Of a stretch of DNA of 64,000 nucleotides, positions 33,245-43,789 are shown piece after piece. The stretch is from a bacterium. GTDB lineage: Bacteria; UBA8248. The DNA lies in assembly GCA_022825065.1 (NCBI GenBank), contig JAJDYR010000024.1:108597-172596 (forward strand), given 5' to 3'. The notes below the pieces were generated by a model, which saw only the letters and a list, made by a program, of their open reading frames with translations, had not been told where the DNA came from and ran no database searches. The first letter of the stretch is position 1. Each line of letters starts with the position of its first letter. Made by a program: the position numbers and the translations under genes.

Positions 33245-34236
33245 AGGCGGATCCTCGGGTCGACGACGACGAGCAGGACGTCCGAGATGAAGGTGCCGAT
33301 GACGACCAGGATGGCGGAGATGAAGTTCAGGCTCAGGATGACGGGGTAGTCCCGCGCCAGCACGGCCTCGAAGCCCAGCCGCCCCATGCCGGGCCACGCG
33401 AAGATGTTCTCGATGATGACCGAGCCGCCGATCAGCCCCGGCAGGATGAGGCCGAACATGGTGACGAAGGGAAGGGCCGCGTTCCTCAGGACGTGCACGT
33501 AGTTCACGGTGTCCTCATCCAGGCCCTTGGAGTGGGCGGTGCGGATGAAGTCCGAATCCACCACCTCTATCATCTGCCCGCGCACGTAGCGCGAGAGCAC
33601 GGCGATGCCGCCGATCGCGCCCACGAGGCTGGGCAGAACGAGATGCCAGACGCGGTCGTTGATCCGGAACAGGGGAGATACCTCGCCGCGTCCGAAGGTC
33701 TCGATTCCCAGCACGGAGACTTCGAGGCCCGGCACGCGGAAGTCGGTGAAGGGCAGCGTGAACCCCTGGACGACGGCGATGATGAGGATGTAGGCCAGGA
33801 AGAAGCTCGGCATCGAGATCATGAGGTAGCTCATGAAGGTGGTGGAGCGGTCGAACACGCTGTAGCGGCGCAATGCGCCCGCGATTCCCAGCGGGAACGA
33901 GAGGCACCAGGTGATGATGGTGCCCACGATGAACAGGGGCAGGCTGATGAGGAAGCGCCGCCATATCTTTCCGAAAACGGGCTGGTTGTCCTTCAGGCTC
34001 GTGAGTTCGCCGGTGAAGAATTTCTTGTAGAAGCGCCAGTATTGCACCGGAAGCGGCTTGTCGAGGTCGAAGGCGGCGCGGTAGCGCGCGAGGTCTTCCT
34101 GCGTGAAGCGCGGGTTCAGGGGGTCGATCTGACTCGGCTCGCCGGGCGCGAGATGGATGATGAGAAAGCTCACGACCGAGATGACGAACAGCGTCACCAG
34201 CTTGAACAGCGACGTTCGGATGATGTAGGCGCCCAC
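33241..34236 (-). CDS. ABC transporter permease (DppB/OppB family)
   Basis: 331 residues from GTG at 34236, two bases after the stop of the binding-protein gene. MGAYIIRTSLFKLVTLFVIS and FLIIHLAPGEP are the usual DppB opening, GLDEDTVNYVHVLRNAALPF is the EAA loop region, and ENIFAWPGMGRLGFEAVLAR the conserved end. Six membrane helices expected. It partners the DppC-type permease downstream. The longer in-frame extension into the binding-protein gene is not coding in this frame. Confidence 0.9.
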   Translation of the reverse strand: MGAYIIRTSLFKLVTLFVISVVSFLIIHLAPGEPSQIDPLNPRFTQEDLARYRAAFDLDKPLPVQYWRFYKKFFTGELTSLKDNQPVFGKIWRRFLISLPLFIVGTIITWCLSFPLGIAGALRRYSVFDRSTTFMSYLMISMPSFFLAYILIIAVVQGFTLPFTDFRVPGLEVSVLGIETFGRGEVSPLFRINDRVWHLVLPSLVGAIGGIAVLSRYVRGQMIEVVDSDFIRTAHSKGLDEDTVNYVHVLRNAALPFVTMFGLILPGLIGGSVIIENIFAWPGMGRLGFEAVLARDYPVILSLNFISAILVVIGTFISDVLLVVVDPRIRL

Positions 34237-34237
34237 G

Positions 34238-36316
34238 TTAGTTCTCGAACCGGGGGATTTGGGGGAATTTGAGCCACTCGTTGAAATCGAACGAATAGCT
34301 CCCCGTGATGGTGGGGCGGATTTTTTCGGGCCGTAATTTGCCGCTCCTGAGTCGCCTGGCGATGGCGATTTTTCTGTCGAGCAGCGCCGTCCACTTGCCG
34401 ACGTACAAGAACGTGTAGGGCTGGTCCGCCGCGATGATGCTGTGCAGCGCGTGCGCGTAGCGGACCTGTTTCGCCAGATCGTATTCCTGGCGGATCTTGA
34501 TGATGAGGTCGTCGGCCTTTGGGTTCTTGTAGCCCACGAAGTTGAGCTGGCCCTTGTTCGTCTGGCTCGAGTGCCAGATCTGGTAGAGGTCCGGGTCCAG
34601 GCCCATGCTCCAGCCGAGGACGACCGCGTCGAAATTGAGCTGGTTGACATGCTTTCGGATGAACACCGCCCACTCGACCTGCGAGAAGGTGATCTTGACG
34701 CCGATCTTCTTCCAGGCGTCCTGCACGACGGTGCCGACGGCGCGCCTGATCTCGTTGCCGTGGTTCGTCATGAGGTTAAAGGCGAGGGGCTTGCCGTCTT
34801 TCATCAGGATCCCGTCTTTTTTCCGGAACCCCGCCTCGTGCAGCAGGCGCACCGCGCCTTCGGGATCGTAGGGCACGGGCTTGATTTTTTTGTTGTAGTG
34901 CGGGCTTTGCTTCACGAAGGGGCCGGTGATGTCCTCGGCCTCGCCGTTCAGCACGTAGCGGTGGATCTGAGCGGTGTTCACCGCCATGCCCAGCGCCCGG
35001 CGCACGCGCGCGTCCTGAAACGGCCAGCGCCGCATGTTGTAGCCGACATAGGTGTAGCCGAAGCCGAGGCCCGAGAATACCTGGAACCTCGGGTCCTTCT
35101 TGAGGCGCTCGACCTGGTGCGCGCCCGCCCCGTAGCGGTCCACCGTGCCCGCGTAGAAGGTGATCTCCTGCGTGAGGGGATCCGGCAGGATTCTGTAGAC
35201 GTATTCGTGATATTCGGGCGGCCCCTCCCAGTAGCCCTCGTTCCGCCCGAGGCGGATGAGTTCGTCCGATCGCCATTCCTTGAAGACGAACGGCCCGGTA
35301 CCGACGGGCTTCCGGTTGAACGCGCTGTCGCGCAGGCTGAACGCCTTGGGGTCCTTGCCCTTTTGCTTCGCCTCCTCGGCGAGCTTTTCGGCGTTCAGCA
35401 GGTGTTCGGGCAGCATCCCCATGCCCCAGGAGCCGAAAGCGGGGGAGTAGAGCCGCTTGTAGGTGATCTTGACGGTGAACTTATCAGGCGTCTCCACGCG
35501 CTTGACGGGTTCGTAGTCCGGCACCCGGGGGGATAGGTTCTTGGGGTTCACGATGGCTTCGTAGGTGAAGCGCACGTCGCCGGAGTCGAACTCGTGGCCG
35601 TCGTGGAAGCGCACGCCGCGCCTGATCTTGAAGATGATGATCGGGTTGTGCTCGGTGAGCTTGACGCTCCGCGCGGCGAAGGGGAGCAAAGCCTCTGGCA
35701 GCTTGGTCTTGATGAGGGCAGCCGGGTCCTTGGCGGCCCATTTCTCGCCCAGCAACTTCTCGAGATGCTTGAAGAGGTCCTGATCCACGCTCTTGAGCGT
35801 CACCTTCACCCGCTCGGGATAAGCGATGACGATCTCTTTTTTGCCGGGTTGTTTCTTTCCCTTGGGCGGCGGGGTGCGGATCGTCGTTTTCTGCTCGGCG
35901 GGAGCGACGGCTTCGATTTTCTCGACGTTTTTCAGCCACTGCGCCCCGCCTTCGGCGCGCGCCCGCTCGATGCGCGCCGCCAGGGCTTTGGCTCCCGGCC
36001 CCTCGGGATGGGGCACGAAGAACGCCTCTTCGTAGATTTTCCACGAGGCGGCCAGACGGCCCCGGTAGGAGAGGTCACGGTCCCTGTCGATGAGGCCCTC
36101 GAATATCTGATCGACGATGGCCCCGCTCGCCGTGTCGGCGTGGAGGATGGGGTTCAGGATTTGCGCGTCGCCGATGGAGCCGGTGATGAACTGGCGAAGG
36201 CGCTCGTCGCTCCCGCCTTTTGTCTGGTCGGAGAACGTCGGCACCCAGAAGTAGGACTGGAACAACGCGGCCGCGATGAGAATGGGGAGCAGCAGCAGGA
36301 TGCGCTTGATCAGCAT
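34238..36316 (-). CDS. ABC transporter substrate-binding protein, peptide/nickel family (SBP_bac_5)
   Basis: 692 residues with an N-terminal hydrophobic segment (LLLLPILIAAALFQSYFWV), so secreted or anchored. ILNPILHADTASGAIVDQIF, IRRGVRFHDGHEFDSGDVRF, RKPVGTGPFVFKEW and LFNLMTNHGNE-like blocks mark family 5. It is about 150 residues longer than usual, because a Lys/Pro-rich stretch (about 115-225, including PPPKGKKQPGKK) separates ..RLAASWKIYEE from the normally adjacent strand. First gene of the transporter operon. Ligand unknown; peptides or oligosaccharides are typical. Confidence 0.88.
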   Translation of the reverse strand: MLIKRILLLLPILIAAALFQSYFWVPTFSDQTKGGSDERLRQFITGSIGDAQILNPILHADTASGAIVDQIFEGLIDRDRDLSYRGRLAASWKIYEEAFFVPHPEGPGAKALAARIERARAEGGAQWLKNVEKIEAVAPAEQKTTIRTPPPKGKKQPGKKEIVIAYPERVKVTLKSVDQDLFKHLEKLLGEKWAAKDPAALIKTKLPEALLPFAARSVKLTEHNPIIIFKIRRGVRFHDGHEFDSGDVRFTYEAIVNPKNLSPRVPDYEPVKRVETPDKFTVKITYKRLYSPAFGSWGMGMLPEHLLNAEKLAEEAKQKGKDPKAFSLRDSAFNRKPVGTGPFVFKEWRSDELIRLGRNEGYWEGPPEYHEYVYRILPDPLTQEITFYAGTVDRYGAGAHQVERLKKDPRFQVFSGLGFGYTYVGYNMRRWPFQDARVRRALGMAVNTAQIHRYVLNGEAEDITGPFVKQSPHYNKKIKPVPYDPEGAVRLLHEAGFRKKDGILMKDGKPLAFNLMTNHGNEIRRAVGTVVQDAWKKIGVKITFSQVEWAVFIRKHVNQLNFDAVVLGWSMGLDPDLYQIWHSSQTNKGQLNFVGYKNPKADDLIIKIRQEYDLAKQVRYAHALHSIIAADQPYTFLYVGKWTALLDRKIAIARRLRSGKLRPEKIRPTITGSYSFDFNEWLKFPQIPRFEN

Positions 36317-36358
36317 CGTCGGCCCTCAGAACGCTTGAATAGAGGAGTCGGCCTCGCT

Positions 36359-36667
36359 CTATTTCTTTTCCGGGGCGGCAGGTGTTGTAGGTGCGGCTTG
36401 TACAGGTGCTGCGGGCACTATCGAACCGCCCTGGTTGGCGTTGTGCGATCCGATGTAGGTGAGCAGAAGCGAGGTCACCATGAAGAGGACGGCCGCGCCG
36501 GTCGTGACCTTGCTCAGGAAGTTCACGGGCCCCCGCGTGCCGAACATCGTATCGCTCGATCCGCCGAAGGCGGCGCCCATGCCACCGGCCTTGCCCGCCT
36601 GGAGAAGCACGGAGAGGATCAGGCAAATCGCCACGGCCACATGCAAAACGGTCAAAACTATCGTCAT
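36359..36667 (-). CDS. secG: preprotein translocase subunit SecG
   Basis: 102 residues, two membrane helices (about 4-22 and 56-74). LSVLLQAGKAGGMGAAFGGS with TMFGTRGPVNFLSKVT is the SecG signature. It associates with SecYE to help preprotein export. The tail is Ala/Pro-rich. Located right after tpiA, a common bacterial order, with a tRNA-Leu further down. Confidence 0.93.
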   Translation of the reverse strand: MTIVLTVLHVAVAICLILSVLLQAGKAGGMGAAFGGSSDTMFGTRGPVNFLSKVTTGAAVLFMVTSLLLTYIGSHNANQGGSIVPAAPVQAAPTTPAAPEKK

Positions 36668-36680
36668 TTTCTCACTCTTT

Positions 36681-37463
36681 TCATGTCGATGCGGAATCCG
36701 TCCGCGCGGCGCGGATGATTTCCAGGAAATCTCCGCCGTTCAGGCTCGCCCCGCCGATGAGGCCGCCGTCGATGTCGGGCCCGGCAAACAAATCCGCGGC
36801 GTTATCCGGTTTCACGCTGCCTCCGTATAAGATACGCGTTTCCTGCGCGCATTCCAAGCCAAAAATGTCCTCGAGCCGTTCGCGGATGAAGGCGTGCGCC
36901 TCCTGGGCCTGCTCAGGCGTGGCGGTGAGGCCCGTGCCGATGGCCCAAACGGGTTCGTAAGCGACGATGAACCCCCCCGGGGGAGGAGAGGTGAACGCGC
37001 CCTGAATCGAGTGCTCTATCTGGTGAGCGATGTGCTCGAGCGTCTTTCCGGCTTTTCTCGTCGTAAACGGCTCGCCCAGGCAGATGATGGGCGTGAGGCC
37101 GCCTGCGCTCGCCGCCGCCGCCTTTCGCGCAATGAGGCCGTCGCCTTCCCCCATCAACTCGCGCCTCTCGCTGTGTCCGAGGATGACGTGGGTGGCGCCC
37201 GCGTCCCGGAGCATCGAGACGCTCACCTCGCCGGTGTATGCGCCGTCCGGGTGATGGGAACAGTTTTGTCCGGCGACGCCGATCGCGCTCCCCGAGACCG
37301 TTTCCGCCACCGCCGTGAGGGCGAGATAGGGAGGTCCCAGCAGGACGTCAACGCCGGATGGGTTCTCTTGCGCGATGCCTTGGGCCACATCGCGCGCGAG
37401 CTTCCGCCCATCCTCAATCGTCTTGTTCATCTTCCAGTTGCCGGCCACGAGGGCGCGCCGCAT
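36681..37463 (-). CDS. tpiA: triose-phosphate isomerase
   Basis: 260 residues. Catalytic Lys in AGNWKMNK (K11), His97 in ILGHSERR, Glu170 in VAYEPVWAIGTG, and the phosphate loop ..YGGSVKPDN. Interconverts dihydroxyacetone phosphate and glyceraldehyde 3-phosphate. It belongs to the gap-pgk-tpiA-secG run, with 28 bases to pgk. Confidence 0.96.
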   Translation of the reverse strand: MRRALVAGNWKMNKTIEDGRKLARDVAQGIAQENPSGVDVLLGPPYLALTAVAETVSGSAIGVAGQNCSHHPDGAYTGEVSVSMLRDAGATHVILGHSERRELMGEGDGLIARKAAAASAGGLTPIICLGEPFTTRKAGKTLEHIAHQIEHSIQGAFTSPPPGGFIVAYEPVWAIGTGLTATPEQAQEAHAFIRERLEDIFGLECAQETRILYGGSVKPDNAADLFAGPDIDGGLIGGASLNGGDFLEIIRAARTDSAST

Positions 37464-37491
37464 CGCGAGTTCCTCTTTCTTTTTTTGTGTC

Positions 37492-38715
37492 TTAGTTTTT
37501 GTCCGTCAGAGAGGCGAGGCCGGGGAGCTCTTTCCCCTCGAGCAGTTCCAGGAAGGCGCCGCCGCCCGTGCTGATGTATGAGATGCGGCGGGATTCCCCC
37601 GCGGCGTGAACCGCCACGTCCGTATCGCCGCCGCCCACTATCGTCAGCGCGTAGGAATTCGCCACATGGTTCACCATGGCGTACGTTCCGCGCGAGAAGG
37701 CGTCGACCTCGAACACGCCCATCGGGCCGTTCCAGATGATGGTTTTCGCGTCCTGGAGCACCTCTCCGAACAAGGTGGTGCTGGCGGGGCCGATGTCGAG
37801 CGCATACCACTCCTCGGGCACTTCCTGGGCGGGCACCACCTTGGTTTCGGCCGAGGCCTCGAACTTGTCCGCGATCACGTAGTCGCTGGGGAGGTAGAAC
37901 TTCACCTCCAACTCGTGCGCCTTGTTCATGATCGAGCGCGCCGTTTCCATCATGTGCTCCTCGACCAGGCTGTTGCCCATCTCGTAGCCCAGCGCGCGGT
38001 GGAAAGTCCCCGCCATGCCGCCCCCGATGATGATCTTGTCCATTTTCGGAAGTATCCGCTCGACGATGCCGATTTTGGCGCTCGCCTTGGCGCCGCCGAC
38101 AATCGCCACCACGGGGCGCATCGGGTTGTTCACCGCGCCGCTCAGATAGCTCACTTCCTTGATCATCAGGAAACCGGCGACGGCGGGGTTCAGGAATTTT
38201 GTGATTGCCGACATCGAGGCGTGCTTGCGGTGGGCGTTGCCGAACGCATCGCCGATGTAGATATCCGCCAGCGAGGCGAGTTCGCGGGCGAATGTATCGT
38301 CGTTTTTCTCCTCGCCCGGATGGAACCGGAGGTTCTCCAGCAGGAGCACCTGTCCGGGTCTCATCTCCTCCGCCATGCTCCTGGTTTCCGCTCCCGTGGG
38401 AGCGGGCGCCAGGGGGCATTCCTTCTCCAGAAGCCGGGCCAGGCGCTTTGCGACCGGGGCGAAAGAACTTTTCGGGTCGACCCTCCCTTTCGGCTGGCCG
38501 ATGTGGGAGCCGATGACGACCCGCGCGCCCTCGTCCAGAAGATAGTTGATGGTGGGCAGGGCCGCCCGGATACGGGTATCATCGGTGATGTGCCCCTGGT
38601 CGTCGAGCGGCACGTTGAAATCGACGCGCAGGAAAACCCGCTTTCCCGCGACGTCAACGTCCTCGACGCCGAGTTTCGGGTCGCCGTTTTCAATGTTGCT
38701 CGTGATCGTCGCCAT
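37492..38715 (-). CDS. pgk: phosphoglycerate kinase
   Basis: 407 residues from ATG at 38715 (AAGG upstream). VFLRVDFNVPLDDQGHITDD, GSHIGQPKGRVDPKSS, LLLENLRFHPGEEKND, VAIVGGAKASAKIGIVERIL and WNGPMGVFEVDAFSRGT with GGGDTDVAVH are the PGK blocks, including the nucleotide-binding GGxK and GGGD. ATP-forming step of glycolysis. The upstream in-frame ATG at 38787 would run into gap and is rejected. Confidence 0.95.
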   Translation of the reverse strand: MATITSNIENGDPKLGVEDVDVAGKRVFLRVDFNVPLDDQGHITDDTRIRAALPTINYLLDEGARVVIGSHIGQPKGRVDPKSSFAPVAKRLARLLEKECPLAPAPTGAETRSMAEEMRPGQVLLLENLRFHPGEEKNDDTFARELASLADIYIGDAFGNAHRKHASMSAITKFLNPAVAGFLMIKEVSYLSGAVNNPMRPVVAIVGGAKASAKIGIVERILPKMDKIIIGGGMAGTFHRALGYEMGNSLVEEHMMETARSIMNKAHELEVKFYLPSDYVIADKFEASAETKVVPAQEVPEEWYALDIGPASTTLFGEVLQDAKTIIWNGPMGVFEVDAFSRGTYAMVNHVANSYALTIVGGGDTDVAVHAAGESRRISYISTGGGAFLELLEGKELPGLASLTDKN

Positions 38716-38729
38716 TGCCTTGATGCCTC

Positions 38730-39761
<1,032 letters not shown>

Positions 39762-39820
39762 TTAGGGGAAAAATTGTTTGCTCAGGCCTTGCGTGCGTTC
39801 ATTGATTCCTGCGCGGGCGG

Positions 39821-39849
39821 ATTCTACCCGATACGGTAGGCGGCTCCAA
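39821..39849 (-). promoter_or_regulatory. sigma70-like promoter of the gap-pgk-tpiA-secG operon
   Basis: Read on the minus strand: TTGGAG (39849-39844), 17-base spacer, TAGAAT (39826-39821). About 85 bases remain to the gap start codon at 39734, leaving a moderate leader; AAAGGAGAG lies close to the ATG. Confidence 0.5.
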
Positions 39850-39915
39850 GTGCGGCAGAGGGTTTTTATCCTCCTTTGCGCCTTGAATCCACTGCATCGG
39901 GGAAAAAGCACGAAA

Positions 39916-41634
39916 TTATTTTCCCTGCCTGCGCTTTCGGGTCGCATCCTCGTCGATCTTGAAGCCCGGCGCGCCGCCCAGAACCACGCCGTAGGCCGCC
40001 TCCGCCGCTTTTGCGGAGACGAATCCGCGCAGAACGTCGGCCCGCACTTCCTCGGGGTCGCGCTCCCCGGGGTCGCCCCATCCGCCGCCGCCGGGAGTGG
40101 AGACGCGAATCGAATCGCCTTTTGAGAACGCGGTTGACGCGCCGACCGCTGGAGCCTGCGCGCTCTTTTTTCCCGAGCGCCGGCGAATCTCGTAGGGTTT
40201 TCCGGCCGATGCGCCCGGCCCGCCTGCGGGGCCGGCTTCGGCGCTTCCCGCCGCGCTCGCCGAAACGCCGTCGATGAGCATGCGGTATTCCCGAAAAACG
40301 CCCAGGCCGCCGCGCCGCACGCCCGCGCCGCCCGAATCCTGCGCCAGCCCCATCGCCTCGACCCGCACCGGATAACGCGCCTCCATCACCTCGACGGGCA
40401 TGCCGCCGGTCGCGCCGAGCGGGGGAACGGCGGATGCCCCGTCTCCCGTCATGTGCGCGCCTGCGCCTGCACCCAGGGCTTCTCTCAGCAGGTGGAAGCC
40501 GCCTTTCTCGTCGTGTCCCCAGAAACTGAGCGTCCTGAGGTTGTCGAAACCGGTGGGCGTGCGGCCCCCCGAGGCTTCGAAGAGCGCCTCGCCGAACGCC
40601 GAGAGCAGCTTGCCGAGCGTGAGCGCCCTCAGGCCCGTCGGCGCGGGGAAGCGGGGGGTGAGAATCGTGCCGGGTTCCGGCAATTTTATCTGAAATGCCC
40701 GCAAGGCGCCGTCGTTCAGGGGAGTCTCATTCATATCGTCCTGAAGATGGAGCAGCATGGGGGCCAGGAGGCGGGTCAGGAACTGCGCGCCCTCTCCCTC
40801 CAGGGGGCAGTTGATGGGGCCGCGCGCCTGGGGGGCCGCGTCCAGTTCGACGTGCAGGGCGTCCTTTTGCCGCGTGAGCGTGAGCGCGAGTTCATGCGGG
40901 CCGTTCAAGCCGTCCGTTTCGACGGCGGTTTTTGCCGTCCAGCTTTTTTCGGGGAGTTGCGGGATGAGATGGCCGCGGAACGCGAGTTCGCACTCTCTCA
41001 GCAGATCGGCGAAGCACGCCGTGAGGTTCTCCGCCCCGTATCGCCTCGTTAAATCCTTGAGCCGCGCCGCGCCGACGCGGAGCGCGCCGAGTTGGGCGTC
41101 GATGTCGTCCCCCAACAGATGGGCCTGGCGGCTGTTCCTGAGGAGCAGCGTCTTGATGTCCTCGACCGTTTCATCGCCGCGCGCTATGCGCACCGGCGGG
41201 ATGAGGACGCCCTCGTGATAGCTCTCGCGCGAGCCGACGCTCGCCCCGCCGGGCAGCGCGCCGCCCAAGTCGTCGTGGCGTCCTCGGACTTGTAAAAAGG
41301 CGATGAGCGCGCCGTCCGCGAACAGGGGGCGGGTGAGGCAGAGTTCCGCTGTTTCGCCCAGGCCCGCGGGCGGCATGTAGGGGTCGTTGTGGAGGAAAAC
41401 GTCGCCTTCTTCCATTTCGGGATAGGCGCGGATGACGGGCGCGGGGCCGGTGGCGAGCACCCGCCCGGTGAGCGCGCGCCCGAAGCGATCGAACAGGCAG
41501 ACCGAGAAATCGCCCGCGTCGCGCAGGGACGGACTTCGCCAGATGCGCGCGAGGAGGTCCTCGACCTCTTCTTCGATGGCGCGCAGCGCGCCCGCCAGGA
41601 TTTCGCTGACAATCGGATTCGCGTTCATCCCCAT
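39916..41634 (-). CDS. hyuB: hydantoinase B / oxoprolinase family protein
   Basis: 572 residues. GDFSVCLFDRFGRALTGR, DVFLHNDPYMPPAGL, PEMEEGD and the C-terminal STPGGGGWGDPGERDPE are HyuB features. Together with HyuA it makes an ATP-dependent ring-opening amidase (N-methylhydantoinase, oxoprolinase) or acetone/acetophenone carboxylase-like enzyme; the substrate is not evident. A C-terminal Ala/Gly-rich insert (about residues 455-485) is unusual. Overlaps hyuA by 10 bases. Confidence 0.88.
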   Translation of the reverse strand: MGMNANPIVSEILAGALRAIEEEVEDLLARIWRSPSLRDAGDFSVCLFDRFGRALTGRVLATGPAPVIRAYPEMEEGDVFLHNDPYMPPAGLGETAELCLTRPLFADGALIAFLQVRGRHDDLGGALPGGASVGSRESYHEGVLIPPVRIARGDETVEDIKTLLLRNSRQAHLLGDDIDAQLGALRVGAARLKDLTRRYGAENLTACFADLLRECELAFRGHLIPQLPEKSWTAKTAVETDGLNGPHELALTLTRQKDALHVELDAAPQARGPINCPLEGEGAQFLTRLLAPMLLHLQDDMNETPLNDGALRAFQIKLPEPGTILTPRFPAPTGLRALTLGKLLSAFGEALFEASGGRTPTGFDNLRTLSFWGHDEKGGFHLLREALGAGAGAHMTGDGASAVPPLGATGGMPVEVMEARYPVRVEAMGLAQDSGGAGVRRGGLGVFREYRMLIDGVSASAAGSAEAGPAGGPGASAGKPYEIRRRSGKKSAQAPAVGASTAFSKGDSIRVSTPGGGGWGDPGERDPEEVRADVLRGFVSAKAAEAAYGVVLGGAPGFKIDEDATRKRRQGK

Positions 41635-43772
41635 GCCGCTCCCACGCCGTGATCGCCCGTCGGCCTGCCGGCGCGCTCGTCGCGCTCGAAGACTTCCGAG
41701 CGGAAGCGCATCACAAGGTTTCCGTACCTGTCCACGCGGGCTTCCTGCCGGGGGAAGATGACCGTCGTGCTGCCGAAACTCTCCACGATGGCCGGCCCCG
41801 GGATGTAGTTGCCCTCGAGCAGTCTTTCCCGGTAGTAGACCGGCGTGTCGTGGAACCCGCCCAGTTCCTTGAACCAGACGAGCCGCGCGCCCTTGTAAGC
41901 CTCCTCGGGGCTGTCGTCGCCCGCGGGGATGAGAGGCAGGTTGGGCGGCTCCGTCATGCCGATTCCCGTGACGCGCAGGTGCACGATCTCGACCGGGCGG
42001 CTGCCTCTATGATTATAGGTGTAGCGGCGCTGGTAGAGGGCGTGGAAGCGCTCGAAGGCCTCCGCCAGCACGGGCGGGGTGAGGTAGCCGCCGGGCACGT
42101 CGACTTCGATCTCGGTGGCTTCCCCCTGGTAGCGCATCTCGGCGGTGCGGCGCATCATCCGCCGGTGGGCGGGGACCCCCTCGCTTTCGAGGCCCGCCGC
42201 CGCCTGGGCTTCGAGATTCTCGTACGCGTCACCCAGGGCTTCGGGCCGGACGTTTTCTTGCGACTGATAGTGCGCCGCCGCGTGGTCGTTCACCAGGTCG
42301 ACGACCTCCAGCCCGAAGGCGCTCGTCATGCCCGCGAAAGGCGGGACGATGACGGTGTCGATCTCGAGCAGTTCGGCCACGAGGCCCGCAGTCAGGGGAC
42401 CGGAACCGCCGAAGGCCATCAGGGCGAAGTTCTTGGGGGAAATCCCCCGCTGCACCGTCGCGCGGCGCACGGCGTGGGTCTGGTTCCAGGCGGCGATCTC
42501 GACCACGCCCGAGGCCATCTCGTGGGGGTTCATGTCGAATTCGCGCGCCAGACCGCGCATGGCCTTCATGGCGAGGGCCTTGTTGAGCTTCACCTCGCCG
42601 CCCGCCAGGTGGAGCGGGCTGCGCGCGAGGAGCAGGTTCGCGTCGGTGAGAGTGGGTTCCTCTCCGCCCTTGCCGTAGCAGATGGGGCCCGGGTCCGCGC
42701 CCGCGCTCCGGGGGCCGACGCGCAGCCGCCCCTCCGGGCTTCGCCAGGCGACCGACCCGCCGCCGGTGCCGATGGTGACGACGTCGATCATCGGCATCCT
42801 CAAATAAAACTCATCGAGCTGGTGCCGGGTGGCGCGCTTGGCCTCGCCGCCCTCGACCACGGCGATGTCGGTCGAGGTGCCGCCCCCGTCCAGGGTGATG
42901 AGTTGCTCATGCCCCGAGAGTTTCCCGAGAAACGCGGCGGAGAGCGCGCCCGCGGCCGGCCCGGAGAGCACGGTGCCGATGGGCCGCTTCGCGATCTCGC
43001 GCGCGGTGGAGACGCCGCCGTTGCTCTTCATGATCATGAAGGGCGCGCCGCCCAGGGTATCCTCGATTTTTTTAGAAGCGTTCTCGACATACGCCTTGAT
43101 GCGCGGCTTGATGCACGCGTCGAGTAGGGTGGTGATCGCGCGTTCGTACTCGCCGGGTTCGGGTATCACCTCACTCGATATGCTCACGAAGCATTCCGGG
43201 TATTCGCGCTCGAAGGCTTCTAATATCAATTCCTCGTGCGCCGGGTTGGCGTAGGCGTGGAGCAGGCAGACCCCGACGGAGCCGATCTTCTGCCCCTTGA
43301 ACCACCTGGCGAGCTTGAGGGCGTCCTGTTCGTTCAGGGATTCGAGAACTTCGCCCGATGCGGAGACTCTCTCCTTCGCTTCCCGGACCCGTTCGGGGCG
43401 GACCAGCGCGTCGCGGGGCTTTGCGAGCAGGGGGGCGGCGTAATTGGCCTTCGCCGCGCCGTTCGCGCCGCCAATCTCCAGCAGGTGGCGGAAACCGCCC
43501 GTGACGATGAAGCCCAGATCCTCGAAGCGGCGCTCCAGGATGGCGTTCGTCGCCACCGTCGTGCCGTGGAAGACGCCGTTCACCATGGCGGGGCGGATCT
43601 TGGTCTCAGACAGGATTTTCCGGATGCCCTGGATGAGGCCCTCGCTGAAGTCGGCGGGCGTCGTCGGCGTCTTGGTGGTGAATACCTCTCCGGTGTCGGA
43701 GCGCACGCCGACCACGTCGGTGAACGTGCCGCCCGTGTCGATGCCGATGCGAAGTCCGCGTTTGGTCGTCAT
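41625..43772 (-). CDS. hyuA: hydantoinase A / oxoprolinase family protein
   Basis: 715 residues. The N-terminal phosphate-binding loop GIDTGGTFTDVVGV, the NGVFHGTTVATNAILERR region and the central GGTSTDIAVVEGG are diagnostic of the HyuA ATPase subunit (actin-like fold), as is MAFGGSGPL. It drives ring opening with the HyuB subunit. Length near the norm of about 690. Divergent neighbours: none; the DMT transporter follows upstream on the same strand, possibly importing the substrate. Confidence 0.9.
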   Translation of the reverse strand: MTTKRGLRIGIDTGGTFTDVVGVRSDTGEVFTTKTPTTPADFSEGLIQGIRKILSETKIRPAMVNGVFHGTTVATNAILERRFEDLGFIVTGGFRHLLEIGGANGAAKANYAAPLLAKPRDALVRPERVREAKERVSASGEVLESLNEQDALKLARWFKGQKIGSVGVCLLHAYANPAHEELILEAFEREYPECFVSISSEVIPEPGEYERAITTLLDACIKPRIKAYVENASKKIEDTLGGAPFMIMKSNGGVSTAREIAKRPIGTVLSGPAAGALSAAFLGKLSGHEQLITLDGGGTSTDIAVVEGGEAKRATRHQLDEFYLRMPMIDVVTIGTGGGSVAWRSPEGRLRVGPRSAGADPGPICYGKGGEEPTLTDANLLLARSPLHLAGGEVKLNKALAMKAMRGLAREFDMNPHEMASGVVEIAAWNQTHAVRRATVQRGISPKNFALMAFGGSGPLTAGLVAELLEIDTVIVPPFAGMTSAFGLEVVDLVNDHAAAHYQSQENVRPEALGDAYENLEAQAAAGLESEGVPAHRRMMRRTAEMRYQGEATEIEVDVPGGYLTPPVLAEAFERFHALYQRRYTYNHRGSRPVEIVHLRVTGIGMTEPPNLPLIPAGDDSPEEAYKGARLVWFKELGGFHDTPVYYRERLLEGNYIPGPAIVESFGSTTVIFPRQEARVDRYGNLVMRFRSEVFERDERAGRPTGDHGVGAAWG

Positions 43773-43789
43773 GGTTTAAGCGTATCCAC

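Noticed and set aside
40453..41052. Plus-strand frames opposite hyuB and hyuA, up to 492 codons at 41649-43127
   Set aside because: Antisense shadows rich in His/Arg/Val; HyuA and HyuB motifs lie on the other strand without interruption.
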